A stretch of 64,000 nucleotides of DNA. It comes from SZUA-430 sp965227535. Its GTDB lineage: Bacteria > Pseudomonadota > Alphaproteobacteria > Micropepsales > Micropepsaceae. Both the position numbers and the translations under genes were made by a program. Of the stretch, positions 18,146-26,012 are shown piece by piece (position 1 is the first letter of the stretch; each line of letters opens with the position of its first letter). The stretch spans positions 4,216,001-4,280,000 of the forward strand of contig OZ245761.1 in the NCBI GenBank assembly GCA_965227535.1. Direction: 5' to 3'. Under the pieces are notes generated by a model. That model searched no databases and was not told where the DNA came from. It saw only the letters and a list, made by a program, of their open reading frames with translations.

Positions 18146-18955
18146 GTGGCGGAAACCGTGGTAACTCCTCTCGTCAAGCGCACCCTAAATGGTGTGACCT
18201 ATAGGCGCGACGACAAGATCGAGCGCTTGTTGGCTGAACTTGAGCAACTGCCCCGCTTGGAGCTTGTCGCACGCTGCGCGATCCGTCACCGATCCGATCC
18301 CGGCTATGTTCCAAGTGAATGTCTTCTTTACTTTGTGCGCGCCTGCCGTGCTGACAACTCCGACACTCACTTTGAGCGGCTATACAAAATCCTGGCGACA
18401 CGGATTCTTCAGGCATTGCCCCGAGGCGAATCGACCGATGGCGTGAACCTCCAGCTCTCGCTTACGAAAAGCCGTATCCGCGAAAGGGCGTTTGATAGAT
18501 TTGTCGGGTTGCTCGCTGACGACCGGCACGCCTATTCCGAAAAACTCGACTTCTATGAGGTGAAATTCGACGGCGCAGTCGCCAATCTGCGTCGGGATGC
18601 GCAGGGTCGGGCCTGGCGCGAGGAAAACCGTACGGTTCCCTTGGAGTATGATCCTGAAACTAACGAACCGTCGGCGGAGGTCGAGCGCGCTGTCGGGGCC
18701 GTCGATCCGTTCTCTTCGATCGATTTTGACCGAACCGATTACCGGTCCCGCCTGGATGCCGCGATTGACGCCTTACCCCAGGAACAAAGCAGGATCATCG
18801 AAATGCTCCGAAAAGGGTTTCCCATCGATTCCAAGGATCCTAGCGTCATGACGATCGCGAAGGCGCTTGGCAGATCCGAAAAAACAATCAGGACCTATCG
18901 CGACCGGGCAGTCGCATCCTTGCGCGCTGCACTGTCGTCCGGAGATGACCAGTGA
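18146..18955 (+). CDS. Sigma-70-like HTH regulator heading the ubiquitin-like operon
   Basis: 269 residues from a GTG start. The middle (about 70-175) is helical, with RIRERAFDRFVGLL, and could correspond to sigma region 2. The C-terminal about 60 residues fit sigma region 4: ALPQEQSRIIEMLRKGFPI followed by IAKALGRSEKTIRTYRDRAV, a clear helix-turn-helix. I infer a dedicated sigma-like activator. Canonical core-binding motifs are not obvious, so it may instead be a plain DNA-binding activator. The next gene starts inside its stop codon (GTGA). The 172-base gap upstream holds the only visible control region for the operon. Confidence 0.75.
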   Translation: MAETVVTPLVKRTLNGVTYRRDDKIERLLAELEQLPRLELVARCAIRHRSDPGYVPSECLLYFVRACRADNSDTHFERLYKILATRILQALPRGESTDGVNLQLSLTKSRIRERAFDRFVGLLADDRHAYSEKLDFYEVKFDGAVANLRRDAQGRAWREENRTVPLEYDPETNEPSAEVERAVGAVDPFSSIDFDRTDYRSRLDAAIDALPQEQSRIIEMLRKGFPIDSKDPSVMTIAKALGRSEKTIRTYRDRAVASLRAALSSGDDQ

Positions 18956-19539
18956 CCGCCGCAAAAGACGGACCTTCGCTTGACGATGTGCTGGGTGCCT
19001 TCGGCGTCGAAAGCTCACCCGATCGCACGACACTGGAACGGTATTTGCGCCTCTATCCCCAATTCGCTGCGGCACTCATAGATCTTTCGCGAGAGTTGAA
19101 CCGCTCGCCTTCGTTGGAGACCGCATCGGACACGCCAGACGACCAGTCACGCATTGAAGCCGCGTGGAGTCGGCATGCGGCAGCGCGCCCCGGAGGTGTT
19201 GATGATCCCTTCGCGTCGCTTTCGCTTACGCAACTTCAGAACCTCGCGAAAACACTAGACGTGCCGAGACAGGTCATAACGGCCTTTCGTGATCGAAAAG
19301 TTATTGTTGCATCGGTGCCGCGACGTTGGCTCCGTCGCTTGGCTGATGAGATCAGCAGTTCGCTCGAGCGGCTAGTTCACAATTTGTCTGCGCCGACAGA
19401 TGATACGAGTGCCCTCGCGCGGAGCTACAAGGCCGACAACAAGCCGTCGGATGGGGGCCTCGTTTCGTTCGAGCGAATTCTGGTGGACGCTGGCGTTTCG
19501 GACGACAAGCGCGCCGAATTGTTGGCCGAAGACGAGTGA
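18952..19539 (+). CDS. Unknown soluble protein between sigma-like and ImmA-helicase genes
   Basis: 195 residues from GTG at 18952, overlapping the sigma-like gene. It has no signal peptide, membrane helix or recognised catalytic motif. The stretch SLTQLQNLAKTLDVPRQVI followed by VPRRWLRRLADEI reads like a helical regulator that often partners ImmA/IrrE proteases. I infer that it may be an anti-sigma-like or repressor partner, possibly cleaved by the ImmA domain encoded one base downstream. This rests on gene order alone. Confidence 0.7.
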   Translation: MTAAKDGPSLDDVLGAFGVESSPDRTTLERYLRLYPQFAAALIDLSRELNRSPSLETASDTPDDQSRIEAAWSRHAAARPGGVDDPFASLSLTQLQNLAKTLDVPRQVITAFRDRKVIVASVPRRWLRRLADEISSSLERLVHNLSAPTDDTSALARSYKADNKPSDGGLVSFERILVDAGVSDDKRAELLAEDE

Positions 19540-19540
19540 A

Positions 19541-22500
19541 ATGGACGCAGGCGAACTCGCCCGTCAAACGGCAGCCGACCTTCACGCCCAGGCGGTCGTA
19601 CTGGGTGTTGATCCTTGGCGACCTTACGAGTTCGCGGTTGCTGAAGCGAGGCGGCGTGGCCTGGATGTCGAAGCAGCAGCAGTGGGTGCCGCTGTGCTTG
19701 ATGGAGGTCGCGCGGTGTTTGTGCCGCGCGACCGTCTCATTCTCCACGAGAACGTCGGCACGCTTTTCGACAGGGCCTTTCTGATCGCTCACGAGCTTGG
19801 CCACGTCGAACTTGGCGATGACCCAAGCGATCACGCTCCATGCGAGATCGATCCTACGCGAAGTGCTGAGCCCGCGCCGGTAGGTGTCGATCGAGTGATC
19901 GACTACGGCCGCAGACAGCGCCGTGAAGTGCAGATGGATCTTTTTGCACGAGAGTTCTTGCTTCCGCGCGCGGTCGTTAGAAGGCTCTATCTTCAAGACG
20001 GCCTCACTGCGAATGTAATCGCGACACGTTTGGGCGCGCCATTCGACGTCGTGGCCCAACAGCTGTTCGACGCCCTTCTTCTTCCTCCAATATCGCCGGC
20101 TCCACCCGAAAAGCGGATTGAGCGTCCTCTAAACTCAGCACAGCGACGCGCCGCCGACCACCGTGGACGGGCCTACATACTCGAAGCCGGACCCGGAACT
20201 GGTAAGACCCAAACACTTACAGGTCGCGTGGAAACTCTCCTCGCCGAAGGCGTTGATCCGCGCCGCATTCTTGTTCTGACGTTTTCAAACAAGGCCGCGC
20301 GCGAAATGGCTGAGAGGATCGCTCTCAAGCACAAGGCTGCCGCCGCGGCGATGTGGATCGGCACATTTCACGCATTCGGCCTCGATGTGATCCGTCGCTT
20401 TCACACTGAGCTTGGCTTGCCGAAGGATCCAAGGTTGCTCGATCGTACAGACGCGGTGGAGCTTCTCGAGCAAGAGTTTTCGCGACTTGGTCTTGTCCAC
20501 TACCGCAACCTCTACGACCCAACGCAAATCATTGGCGACATCCTGGCTGCGATCTCCCGCGCTAAGGACGAGGTTGTTGACGCGAAGCAGTACAGCGACC
20601 TCGCCGCAAACATGTTCGCGTCGAACTCAGCCGGTGCCAAAGAAGCCGCTCAGCGCGCAATGGAGGTCGCTCGCGCATATGAGCGCTATGAGGACCTCAA
20701 ATATCAGCGTCACTGCGTCGATTTCGGTGACCTCGTCTCACTGCCTGTTCGCCTTCTTGAGAGCGACTCGAAAATTCGCACCCATCTTCAAAATCTATAT
20801 GACCACGTGCTGGTCGACGAGTATCAGGACGTCAACCGCAGCAGCGTGCGTCTCCTCACATGTTTGCGCCCCGATGGTACGAACCTCTGGGTCGTTGGCG
20901 ACGCCAAGCAGTCGATCTATCGCTTCCGCGGCGCGTCATCATTCAATATGGCGCGGTTTGGTGTCCAGGATTTCACTGGAGGAGTTCGGGCGCAATTGGA
21001 GCTGAACTATCGTTCCTATGGCGAGATCGTCGACACTTTTTCCGCCTTTGCCAGCGCAATGAAGGCGTCTCACGGGAATGGCAGTCTTGCAGCAGAGCGG
21101 GGAGCAGGAGGAAACGCGACGGAGCATTTACTGGTCGGTCGCGCCGAAGAGCAGACAGTCGCCCTTGCCGACACGATCGAAGTCATGCGCGCCGCCGGAT
21201 ACAATTACCGCGATCAGGCCGTTCTCTGCACCGGCAACGAGAAGCTTTCGTTCCTGGCGCGCGATCTCGAACGACTCGGAATACCCGTGCTTTTCTTGGG
21301 CAGCTTGTTCGAGCGTCTTGAGATCAAGGATCTGCTCGCGCTTCTGTCGATATTGACGGATCGTCGCGCGATGGGCTTGGTCCGGTTGGCGTGCTCGTCG
21401 GACTTTAGCATGCCCTTGTCCGACGTCGCTATCGTGCTCGAGCATCTACGCGACGCCGAAGCAATCCCCGTCGAATGGCTCACGGACTGTTCGTCAATTG
21501 TAGGCCTTTCGGCTGCTGGGTGCGCCGCGCTCGGTCGCTTATCTGCAGCGTTGGCGGGCTTCGATGCCGCCACGCGACCGTGGGACGTGCTTGCGACAGT
21601 GCTACTCGATAGGACGACTATCCTTGCACACGTCGCGCGCTCAGACAGCCCACTGGACCGCGGCCGAGGCATCGCGCTGTGGCAGTTCCTCAATTTTGTT
21701 CGGGTACAGCCCGCCGGCCGCGGCCTACCGATCATGCGCTTGCTCGACCGCGTGCGGCGTCTAGTACGGCTCGCTGACGAGCGCGACCTTCGACAACTGC
21801 CCGCGGCGGCGCAAGGCATCGACGCCGTTCGCCTCATGACCATTCACGGCGCGAAGGGACTCGAATTTCCCGTCGTGCACGTGCCGGGTATGAACGCCGA
21901 CACGCTCCCCCGAACACCAGCTGCACCGCCTTGCCCCCCGCCAGACGGCATGGTCGAGGGTGCGATGGGCAGGGCCTTGGACGTATTCCGGACAGGGCAC
22001 GCCGAAGAGCAAGAGTGTCTCTTCTACGTTGCGCTGTCCCGCGCTCGTGACCGACTGTTCCTCTATTCGCCAACGCAGAAGGCGAACGGTCACAACCGAC
22101 CGGCGTCGCCCTTTCTTGATCGACTCGGTGCCGGATTGATGCGCCGTTATCTGACTCCGACCCGTGCGCTTCCGCCAGCACTCGAGGACGCGCCGATCAA
22201 GCTGGACATCGACGGTGGATTGAGTTTCTCAGGTCCTCAAATCGCCCTCTACGAATCATGTCCGCGACGGTTTTTCTACACCCACATTCTGCGCGTCGGT
22301 GGCCGGCGCACGACGACACCATTCATGCGGATGCATGAAGCGGTGCGCTTGGTTTGCGCGACATTGGTCGATGACGCTGCCACGACCGTGAATGACGATG
22401 ACCTTCAGCGCCGGGTTGTCGAAGCCTGCGACGCCCAGAAATTGACCGACGAGGACAATATCTCAGACCTCCGACTCTTTGCTTTGGCGATGGTTCGATA

Positions 22501-22939
22501 TTTCGTGAGCACGCGTAGTGACGCGACGGCAGAATCTCCAACGGCGTTGCGTCTGGTGCTCGGGACGGAGGAAATCATCGTCCGGCCTGATGACGTGCTC
22601 ATCGGGAGAGACGGGCGTCGCACGCTACGTCGCGTTCGTACCGGGCATCGCCGTTCTAGTGAGCTGGACGACGTCGGCGCCGCCGCCTTCTTGCTTGCGG
22701 CGCATAAGGCATTTCCAGGCGCGACGGTCGAGTTGGTCCATCTAGCTGACGAAGCTATTCATCCGATCCAAATGAAGCCCAAATCGTTGGAAAGCCGCCG
22801 GGGGAAGATTGTCGGGTTCTTGGCGGAAATCCGCGCTGGGCAATTCCCGGCCAACCCCTCAGCCTGGACGTGTCCCGGTTGCCCCGCGTTCTTCATTTGC
22901 GGCCCCACGCCGCCAGGCACCCTCCAAAAAAAGTTCTGA
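19541..22939 (+). CDS. ImmA/IrrE protease-UvrD helicase-FeS nuclease-like fusion
   Basis: 1132 residues from ATG at 19541, one base after the previous stop; the frame stays open upstream through the preceding gene, which I treat as shadow. Residues 1-190 are an ImmA/IrrE metallopeptidase with HELGH at about 84-88. Residues about 205-860 are an SF1A UvrD helicase: GPGTGKT near 217, LVDEYQDVN near 425, LMTIHGAKGLEF, and ALSRARDRL. The C-terminus carries CPRRFFY near 906 and CPGCPAFFIC near 1111-1120, the four-cysteine pattern of AddB/Cas4-type iron-sulfur nuclease domains. The nuclease core looks eroded: the usual Asp-x-Lys-Thr-Gly strand reads RRVRTG. A protease-helicase fusion suggests damage or invasion sensing tied to DNA unwinding; that is inference. 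Confidence 0.88.
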   Translation: MDAGELARQTAADLHAQAVVLGVDPWRPYEFAVAEARRRGLDVEAAAVGAAVLDGGRAVFVPRDRLILHENVGTLFDRAFLIAHELGHVELGDDPSDHAPCEIDPTRSAEPAPVGVDRVIDYGRRQRREVQMDLFAREFLLPRAVVRRLYLQDGLTANVIATRLGAPFDVVAQQLFDALLLPPISPAPPEKRIERPLNSAQRRAADHRGRAYILEAGPGTGKTQTLTGRVETLLAEGVDPRRILVLTFSNKAAREMAERIALKHKAAAAAMWIGTFHAFGLDVIRRFHTELGLPKDPRLLDRTDAVELLEQEFSRLGLVHYRNLYDPTQIIGDILAAISRAKDEVVDAKQYSDLAANMFASNSAGAKEAAQRAMEVARAYERYEDLKYQRHCVDFGDLVSLPVRLLESDSKIRTHLQNLYDHVLVDEYQDVNRSSVRLLTCLRPDGTNLWVVGDAKQSIYRFRGASSFNMARFGVQDFTGGVRAQLELNYRSYGEIVDTFSAFASAMKASHGNGSLAAERGAGGNATEHLLVGRAEEQTVALADTIEVMRAAGYNYRDQAVLCTGNEKLSFLARDLERLGIPVLFLGSLFERLEIKDLLALLSILTDRRAMGLVRLACSSDFSMPLSDVAIVLEHLRDAEAIPVEWLTDCSSIVGLSAAGCAALGRLSAALAGFDAATRPWDVLATVLLDRTTILAHVARSDSPLDRGRGIALWQFLNFVRVQPAGRGLPIMRLLDRVRRLVRLADERDLRQLPAAAQGIDAVRLMTIHGAKGLEFPVVHVPGMNADTLPRTPAAPPCPPPDGMVEGAMGRALDVFRTGHAEEQECLFYVALSRARDRLFLYSPTQKANGHNRPASPFLDRLGAGLMRRYLTPTRALPPALEDAPIKLDIDGGLSFSGPQIALYESCPRRFFYTHILRVGGRRTTTPFMRMHEAVRLVCATLVDDAATTVNDDDLQRRVVEACDAQKLTDEDNISDLRLFALAMVRYFVSTRSDATAESPTALRLVLGTEEIIVRPDDVLIGRDGRRTLRRVRTGHRRSSELDDVGAAAFLLAAHKAFPGATVELVHLADEAIHPIQMKPKSLESRRGKIVGFLAEIRAGQFPANPSAWTCPGCPAFFICGPTPPGTLQKKF

Positions 22940-23025
22940 CCGACCTTACCGGTCGTCCTTTGTCGCACCGATTGACCTTTCAAAGCGGCGCTGCAGCGCG
23001 GCTTCAATCGAAAGGACAAACGACA

Positions 23026-24174
23026 ATGAGCGCAGAAAACGGCTCCGGATCTCATACCCCCAACCACCCGGGGGCGACGGTGGACCGCCGAAAGGGCAAT
23101 TCCGGGCATAGCATCGAAGTGGCGGATCGGACGCTTACGTTCCGCCAGGTGCGCGTCGACGACCTCACACCGACAGGGGCGCAGCTCGCGATCGCCGCTG
23201 GGTTCAAGTCCGCCGACGGCGTCACAGTTCTGCACATGCTTCCGAGTGGCGACCTGGAGGATCTGCGCCCGACTGAAACGGTGGATCTGCGCACGCACGA
23301 GGGGCGGTTTGTCATAGTCGAAAGCGACCGTGCTTACCGCCTGACGATTGACGGTCAGCGCTTCGACTGGCCGTGCGGCATCGTTTCCGGAGGTCTCTTG
23401 CGGAAGCTTGGCCAAGTGCCGGCGGACAAGGCCGTTTATTTCGAGCGTCAAGATGAGCCGGACCGCCTTGTCGGCGATCACGATCTTGTCGACCTTGACG
23501 GCCCCGTCGCGGAGGCCTTCGTCAGTCGCACGGTGCTTTGGAAGCTCAACGTTCAAGGCGTGGTGCTCGAGCTCGCCGTGCCCATCATCGTGGTCCGGGA
23601 AGCGCTGGTCCAGGCAGGCTTCAACCCCGATCAGGGTTGGCAGATCTTTCTCAAGATCGTCGGGCAGAAAAAGCAACCGGTCGAACTTACGACCGAAGTC
23701 GATCTTCGGACGCCGGGCATCGAGAAGCTGCGGCTTACCCCGAAAGAGGTGAACAACGGCGAGTCGGCACCTGCGCCGACGCGCGATTTCGCACTCCTGG
23801 ATGTCGACGAGGCGCATCTCAACCGCCTTGGCTTGCGGTGGGAAACCATCATTGAGGCCAGCCGCCGCTGGCTTCTTATCCATGAATACCTGCTTCCTGT
23901 CGGCTTCACCGTTAAGCGCACACGTCTCGCGTTGGAGATACCGCCGACCTATCCCGGAGCGCAAATTTACGGATTCTACGCGTATCCGCCCCTTGCGTTG
24001 TCCTCGGCGCGGACGATCGACAGCACGCAGCTCCGCGGCGTCCTCCTCGGTCTCGAATTTCACGGCTGGTCGCGGCATCGCGGCGCGGCATTCCCTTGGA
24101 ATCCAACGACCGACAACGTCGTTACGCAGCTCGCGCTCGTCGATGCCGCGCTCGTCAAGGAGGTCGGCGAGTGA
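23026..24174 (+). CDS. Triple ubiquitin-like domains fused to Cys-less E2-like domain
   Basis: 382 residues from ATG at 23026, preceded by AAAGGA; the longer open frame upstream overlaps the helicase C-terminus and is rejected. After a Gly/Pro-rich head come three similar beta-grasp repeats, about 28-97, 98-171 and 172-245 (multiubiquitin family). Residues about 250-382 match the prokaryotic E2 family E: RLGLRWETIIEASRRWLLIH, IPPTYPGAQIYGFYAYPPL, and WSRHRGAAFPWNP. There is no cysteine anywhere in the E2 part, so a Cys thioester cannot form there. None of the Ubl repeats ends in Gly-Gly. It may be a scaffold or substrate for the JAB-E1 enzyme encoded next, whose GTG overlaps this stop. Such operons have been predicted by comparative genomics; function is unproven. 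Confidence 0.85.
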   Translation: MSAENGSGSHTPNHPGATVDRRKGNSGHSIEVADRTLTFRQVRVDDLTPTGAQLAIAAGFKSADGVTVLHMLPSGDLEDLRPTETVDLRTHEGRFVIVESDRAYRLTIDGQRFDWPCGIVSGGLLRKLGQVPADKAVYFERQDEPDRLVGDHDLVDLDGPVAEAFVSRTVLWKLNVQGVVLELAVPIIVVREALVQAGFNPDQGWQIFLKIVGQKKQPVELTTEVDLRTPGIEKLRLTPKEVNNGESAPAPTRDFALLDVDEAHLNRLGLRWETIIEASRRWLLIHEYLLPVGFTVKRTRLALEIPPTYPGAQIYGFYAYPPLALSSARTIDSTQLRGVLLGLEFHGWSRHRGAAFPWNPTTDNVVTQLALVDAALVKEVGE

Positions 24175-25562
24175 AGCCCGAAACCACGCTGGCTTTCGAC
24201 GGTGCGATGCATGCTCGCGTGCGTCGCCACCTGTTTCCACACGACGGGCTCGAGGCTGCCGCCGTTTTGATCTGCGCGCGCACGCCGGGTCCACGTCTCC
24301 GTCTTCTCGTTCAAGACGCGCTGCTCATACCTTACTCGGCTTGCAGGCGTCGCGAGCGAGACGCGATCACTTGGCCCGGCGAATACCTCGAGCAGGCAAT
24401 CGATCTCGCCGAGCCGAACGGCTCCATTATTATTTTGATCCACTCCCACCCGGGCGGCCTGTTTGCCTTCTCCGACGCCGACGATGAAAGCGATCGTCGC
24501 GTCCTGCCAAGCCTGTTCGAAGCGCTTGGAGATCTACACGGCTCGGCGATCATGACAGCCGATGGGGCAGTTCGCGCTCGCCTTTATGAACCACGGCTTC
24601 GGGGCCGCATCGTGGATCTTGTCACGGTCGCCGGCGACGATCTGCACTACTGGTGGGCCGACAAAGCTACACTCACCGGCCCCGGCCAGCGTCCGATGGC
24701 GTTCAGCAGCGGCATGACGGCGGACCTCGGTCGCCTTTCGGCCCTGGTCATCGGCGCTTCTGGCACCGGTTCGATCGTTGGCGAGCAACTTGCCCGCGTT
24801 GGCTTTGGCCGCGTGCCGGTGGTCGACTTCGACCGCGTCGAGAAGAAGAATCTCAACCGCATCCTGAATTCCCGACGCAGCGACGCCGACGCGGGCCGTC
24901 TGAAGGTGGAGGTGTTCTCCGACGCCGTCACTTCCTATCGCGGCGAAGGCGTTGCGGTCCCCGTACCCATGTCTGTTGACACACGCGAAGCAGTGCTAGT
25001 GGCGTCTCAGTGCGATGTGATTTTCTGCTGCGTCGACACGCTTGAAGCCCGCCACATCGCCGATCTGATCGCCGCGGCGTTTCTTGTGCCTCTGTTCGAT
25101 GTCGGCGTGGTTATTCCCGTTCGCAAGAAAGGCGATGAGTTCGCGATCGCCGATGTGTGCGGACGCATCGACTATGTTCAGCCGGGCGGTTCGACCCTCC
25201 AGGACCGTGGTGTCTATACCCCGGAGACCTTGCGAGGCGAATACCTTCGCAGAGTGGCCCCAGACGCGCACCGGCAGGAAGTCGAGGCTGGCTATCTCAA
25301 GGGCTTTGCGGAGGAAGCGCCCGCCGTGATTACACTGAACATGCGCGCCGCAGCGGCGTGCGTTGGCGAGTTCGTGGCGCGTGCGTACCCTTTTCGCCTC
25401 GAGCCGAACCAACTGTATGCACGTACGCTGTTCAGCCTCGCGGCCTGTGAAGAGGATCACTTTGCTGAAGATTCGTTTGCGCGGGCGCCGAATCCCATTC
25501 TGGCGCGAGGGAAGCTCGAGCCGCTCCTCGGTCTGCCGGCACTCAAAGCAAGGGAGCCATGA
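24171..25562 (+). CDS. JAB peptidase-E1 (ThiF) fusion
   Basis: 463 residues from GTG at 24171, with AAGGAGG just upstream and overlapping the E2 stop. Residues 1-170 are a JAB/JAMM deubiquitinase-type domain with an intact motif: H91, H93, S101 and D104 (HSHPGGLFAFSDADD), plus E28 as candidate catalytic Glu. Residues about 185-400 are a ThiF/E1 adenylyl-transferase: GASGTGSIVG near 195-204, VVDFDRVEKKNLNR, and CDVIFCCVDT. In many relatives a Cys-x2-Cys follows the PGG turn; here it reads PGGSTLQDRG, with no cysteine. ATP binding therefore looks intact while thioester or zinc chemistry looks doubtful. It likely adenylates and/or trims the Ubl protein encoded upstream. Confidence 0.88.
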   Translation: MKPETTLAFDGAMHARVRRHLFPHDGLEAAAVLICARTPGPRLRLLVQDALLIPYSACRRRERDAITWPGEYLEQAIDLAEPNGSIIILIHSHPGGLFAFSDADDESDRRVLPSLFEALGDLHGSAIMTADGAVRARLYEPRLRGRIVDLVTVAGDDLHYWWADKATLTGPGQRPMAFSSGMTADLGRLSALVIGASGTGSIVGEQLARVGFGRVPVVDFDRVEKKNLNRILNSRRSDADAGRLKVEVFSDAVTSYRGEGVAVPVPMSVDTREAVLVASQCDVIFCCVDTLEARHIADLIAAAFLVPLFDVGVVIPVRKKGDEFAIADVCGRIDYVQPGGSTLQDRGVYTPETLRGEYLRRVAPDAHRQEVEAGYLKGFAEEAPAVITLNMRAAAACVGEFVARAYPFRLEPNQLYARTLFSLAACEEDHFAEDSFARAPNPILARGKLEPLLGLPALKAREP

Positions 25563-25900
25563 GCGTGACGACGAAGATTTCGCGGTGGTGGCGAAATACG
25601 TGGTCGCGCCTCAGCCCGCGCCGCAAACTCCACATCCTTGTGGGGGACAGTCTTCCGTCACGCTTGCCCCGGCGCGATCTCGTTCTCGCACGTGAGGACG
25701 ATGAGAACTGGTGCGTCGGCATGCGCTGTCCGTGCGGCTGCGGCGAGGTGATCGAACTCTTGACGATCCCGGAGGCAAAGCCGCGCTGGGACATCTTCAC
25801 CGACGCGAAAGGCCGGCCAACTCTCTCGCCTTCGATTTGGCTCAAGAATGGATGCCGATCCCACTTCTGGCTCCGCAAGGGCCGTGTGGAATGGTGCTGA
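25559..25900 (+). CDS. DUF6527 protein, Cys-rich
   Basis: 113 residues, start overlapping the JAB-E1 stop (ATGA). A basic N-terminal helix (KISRWWRNTWSRLSPRRK) precedes a small domain with CPCGCG near 57-62, PSIWLKNGCRSHFWL, and a final Cys. This matches DUF6527, which I recall as a frequent partner of bacterial multiubiquitin/E1/JAB operons. The cysteines suggest a zinc ribbon. A role as RING-like adaptor or as conjugation target is speculative. It is the last gene of the packed run. Confidence 0.78.
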   Translation: MSVTTKISRWWRNTWSRLSPRRKLHILVGDSLPSRLPRRDLVLAREDDENWCVGMRCPCGCGEVIELLTIPEAKPRWDIFTDAKGRPTLSPSIWLKNGCRSHFWLRKGRVEWC

Positions 25901-26012
25901 ATCTCGCGTTGGAGACTCAAGGGAGAACTTTGTTGTCGGTGTGAAGATTGGTGGGGATTGATCTTTTGCTGAGGCCCATACTGTTGTTGATTCGCTGAAA
26001 GGACATTTGTCC

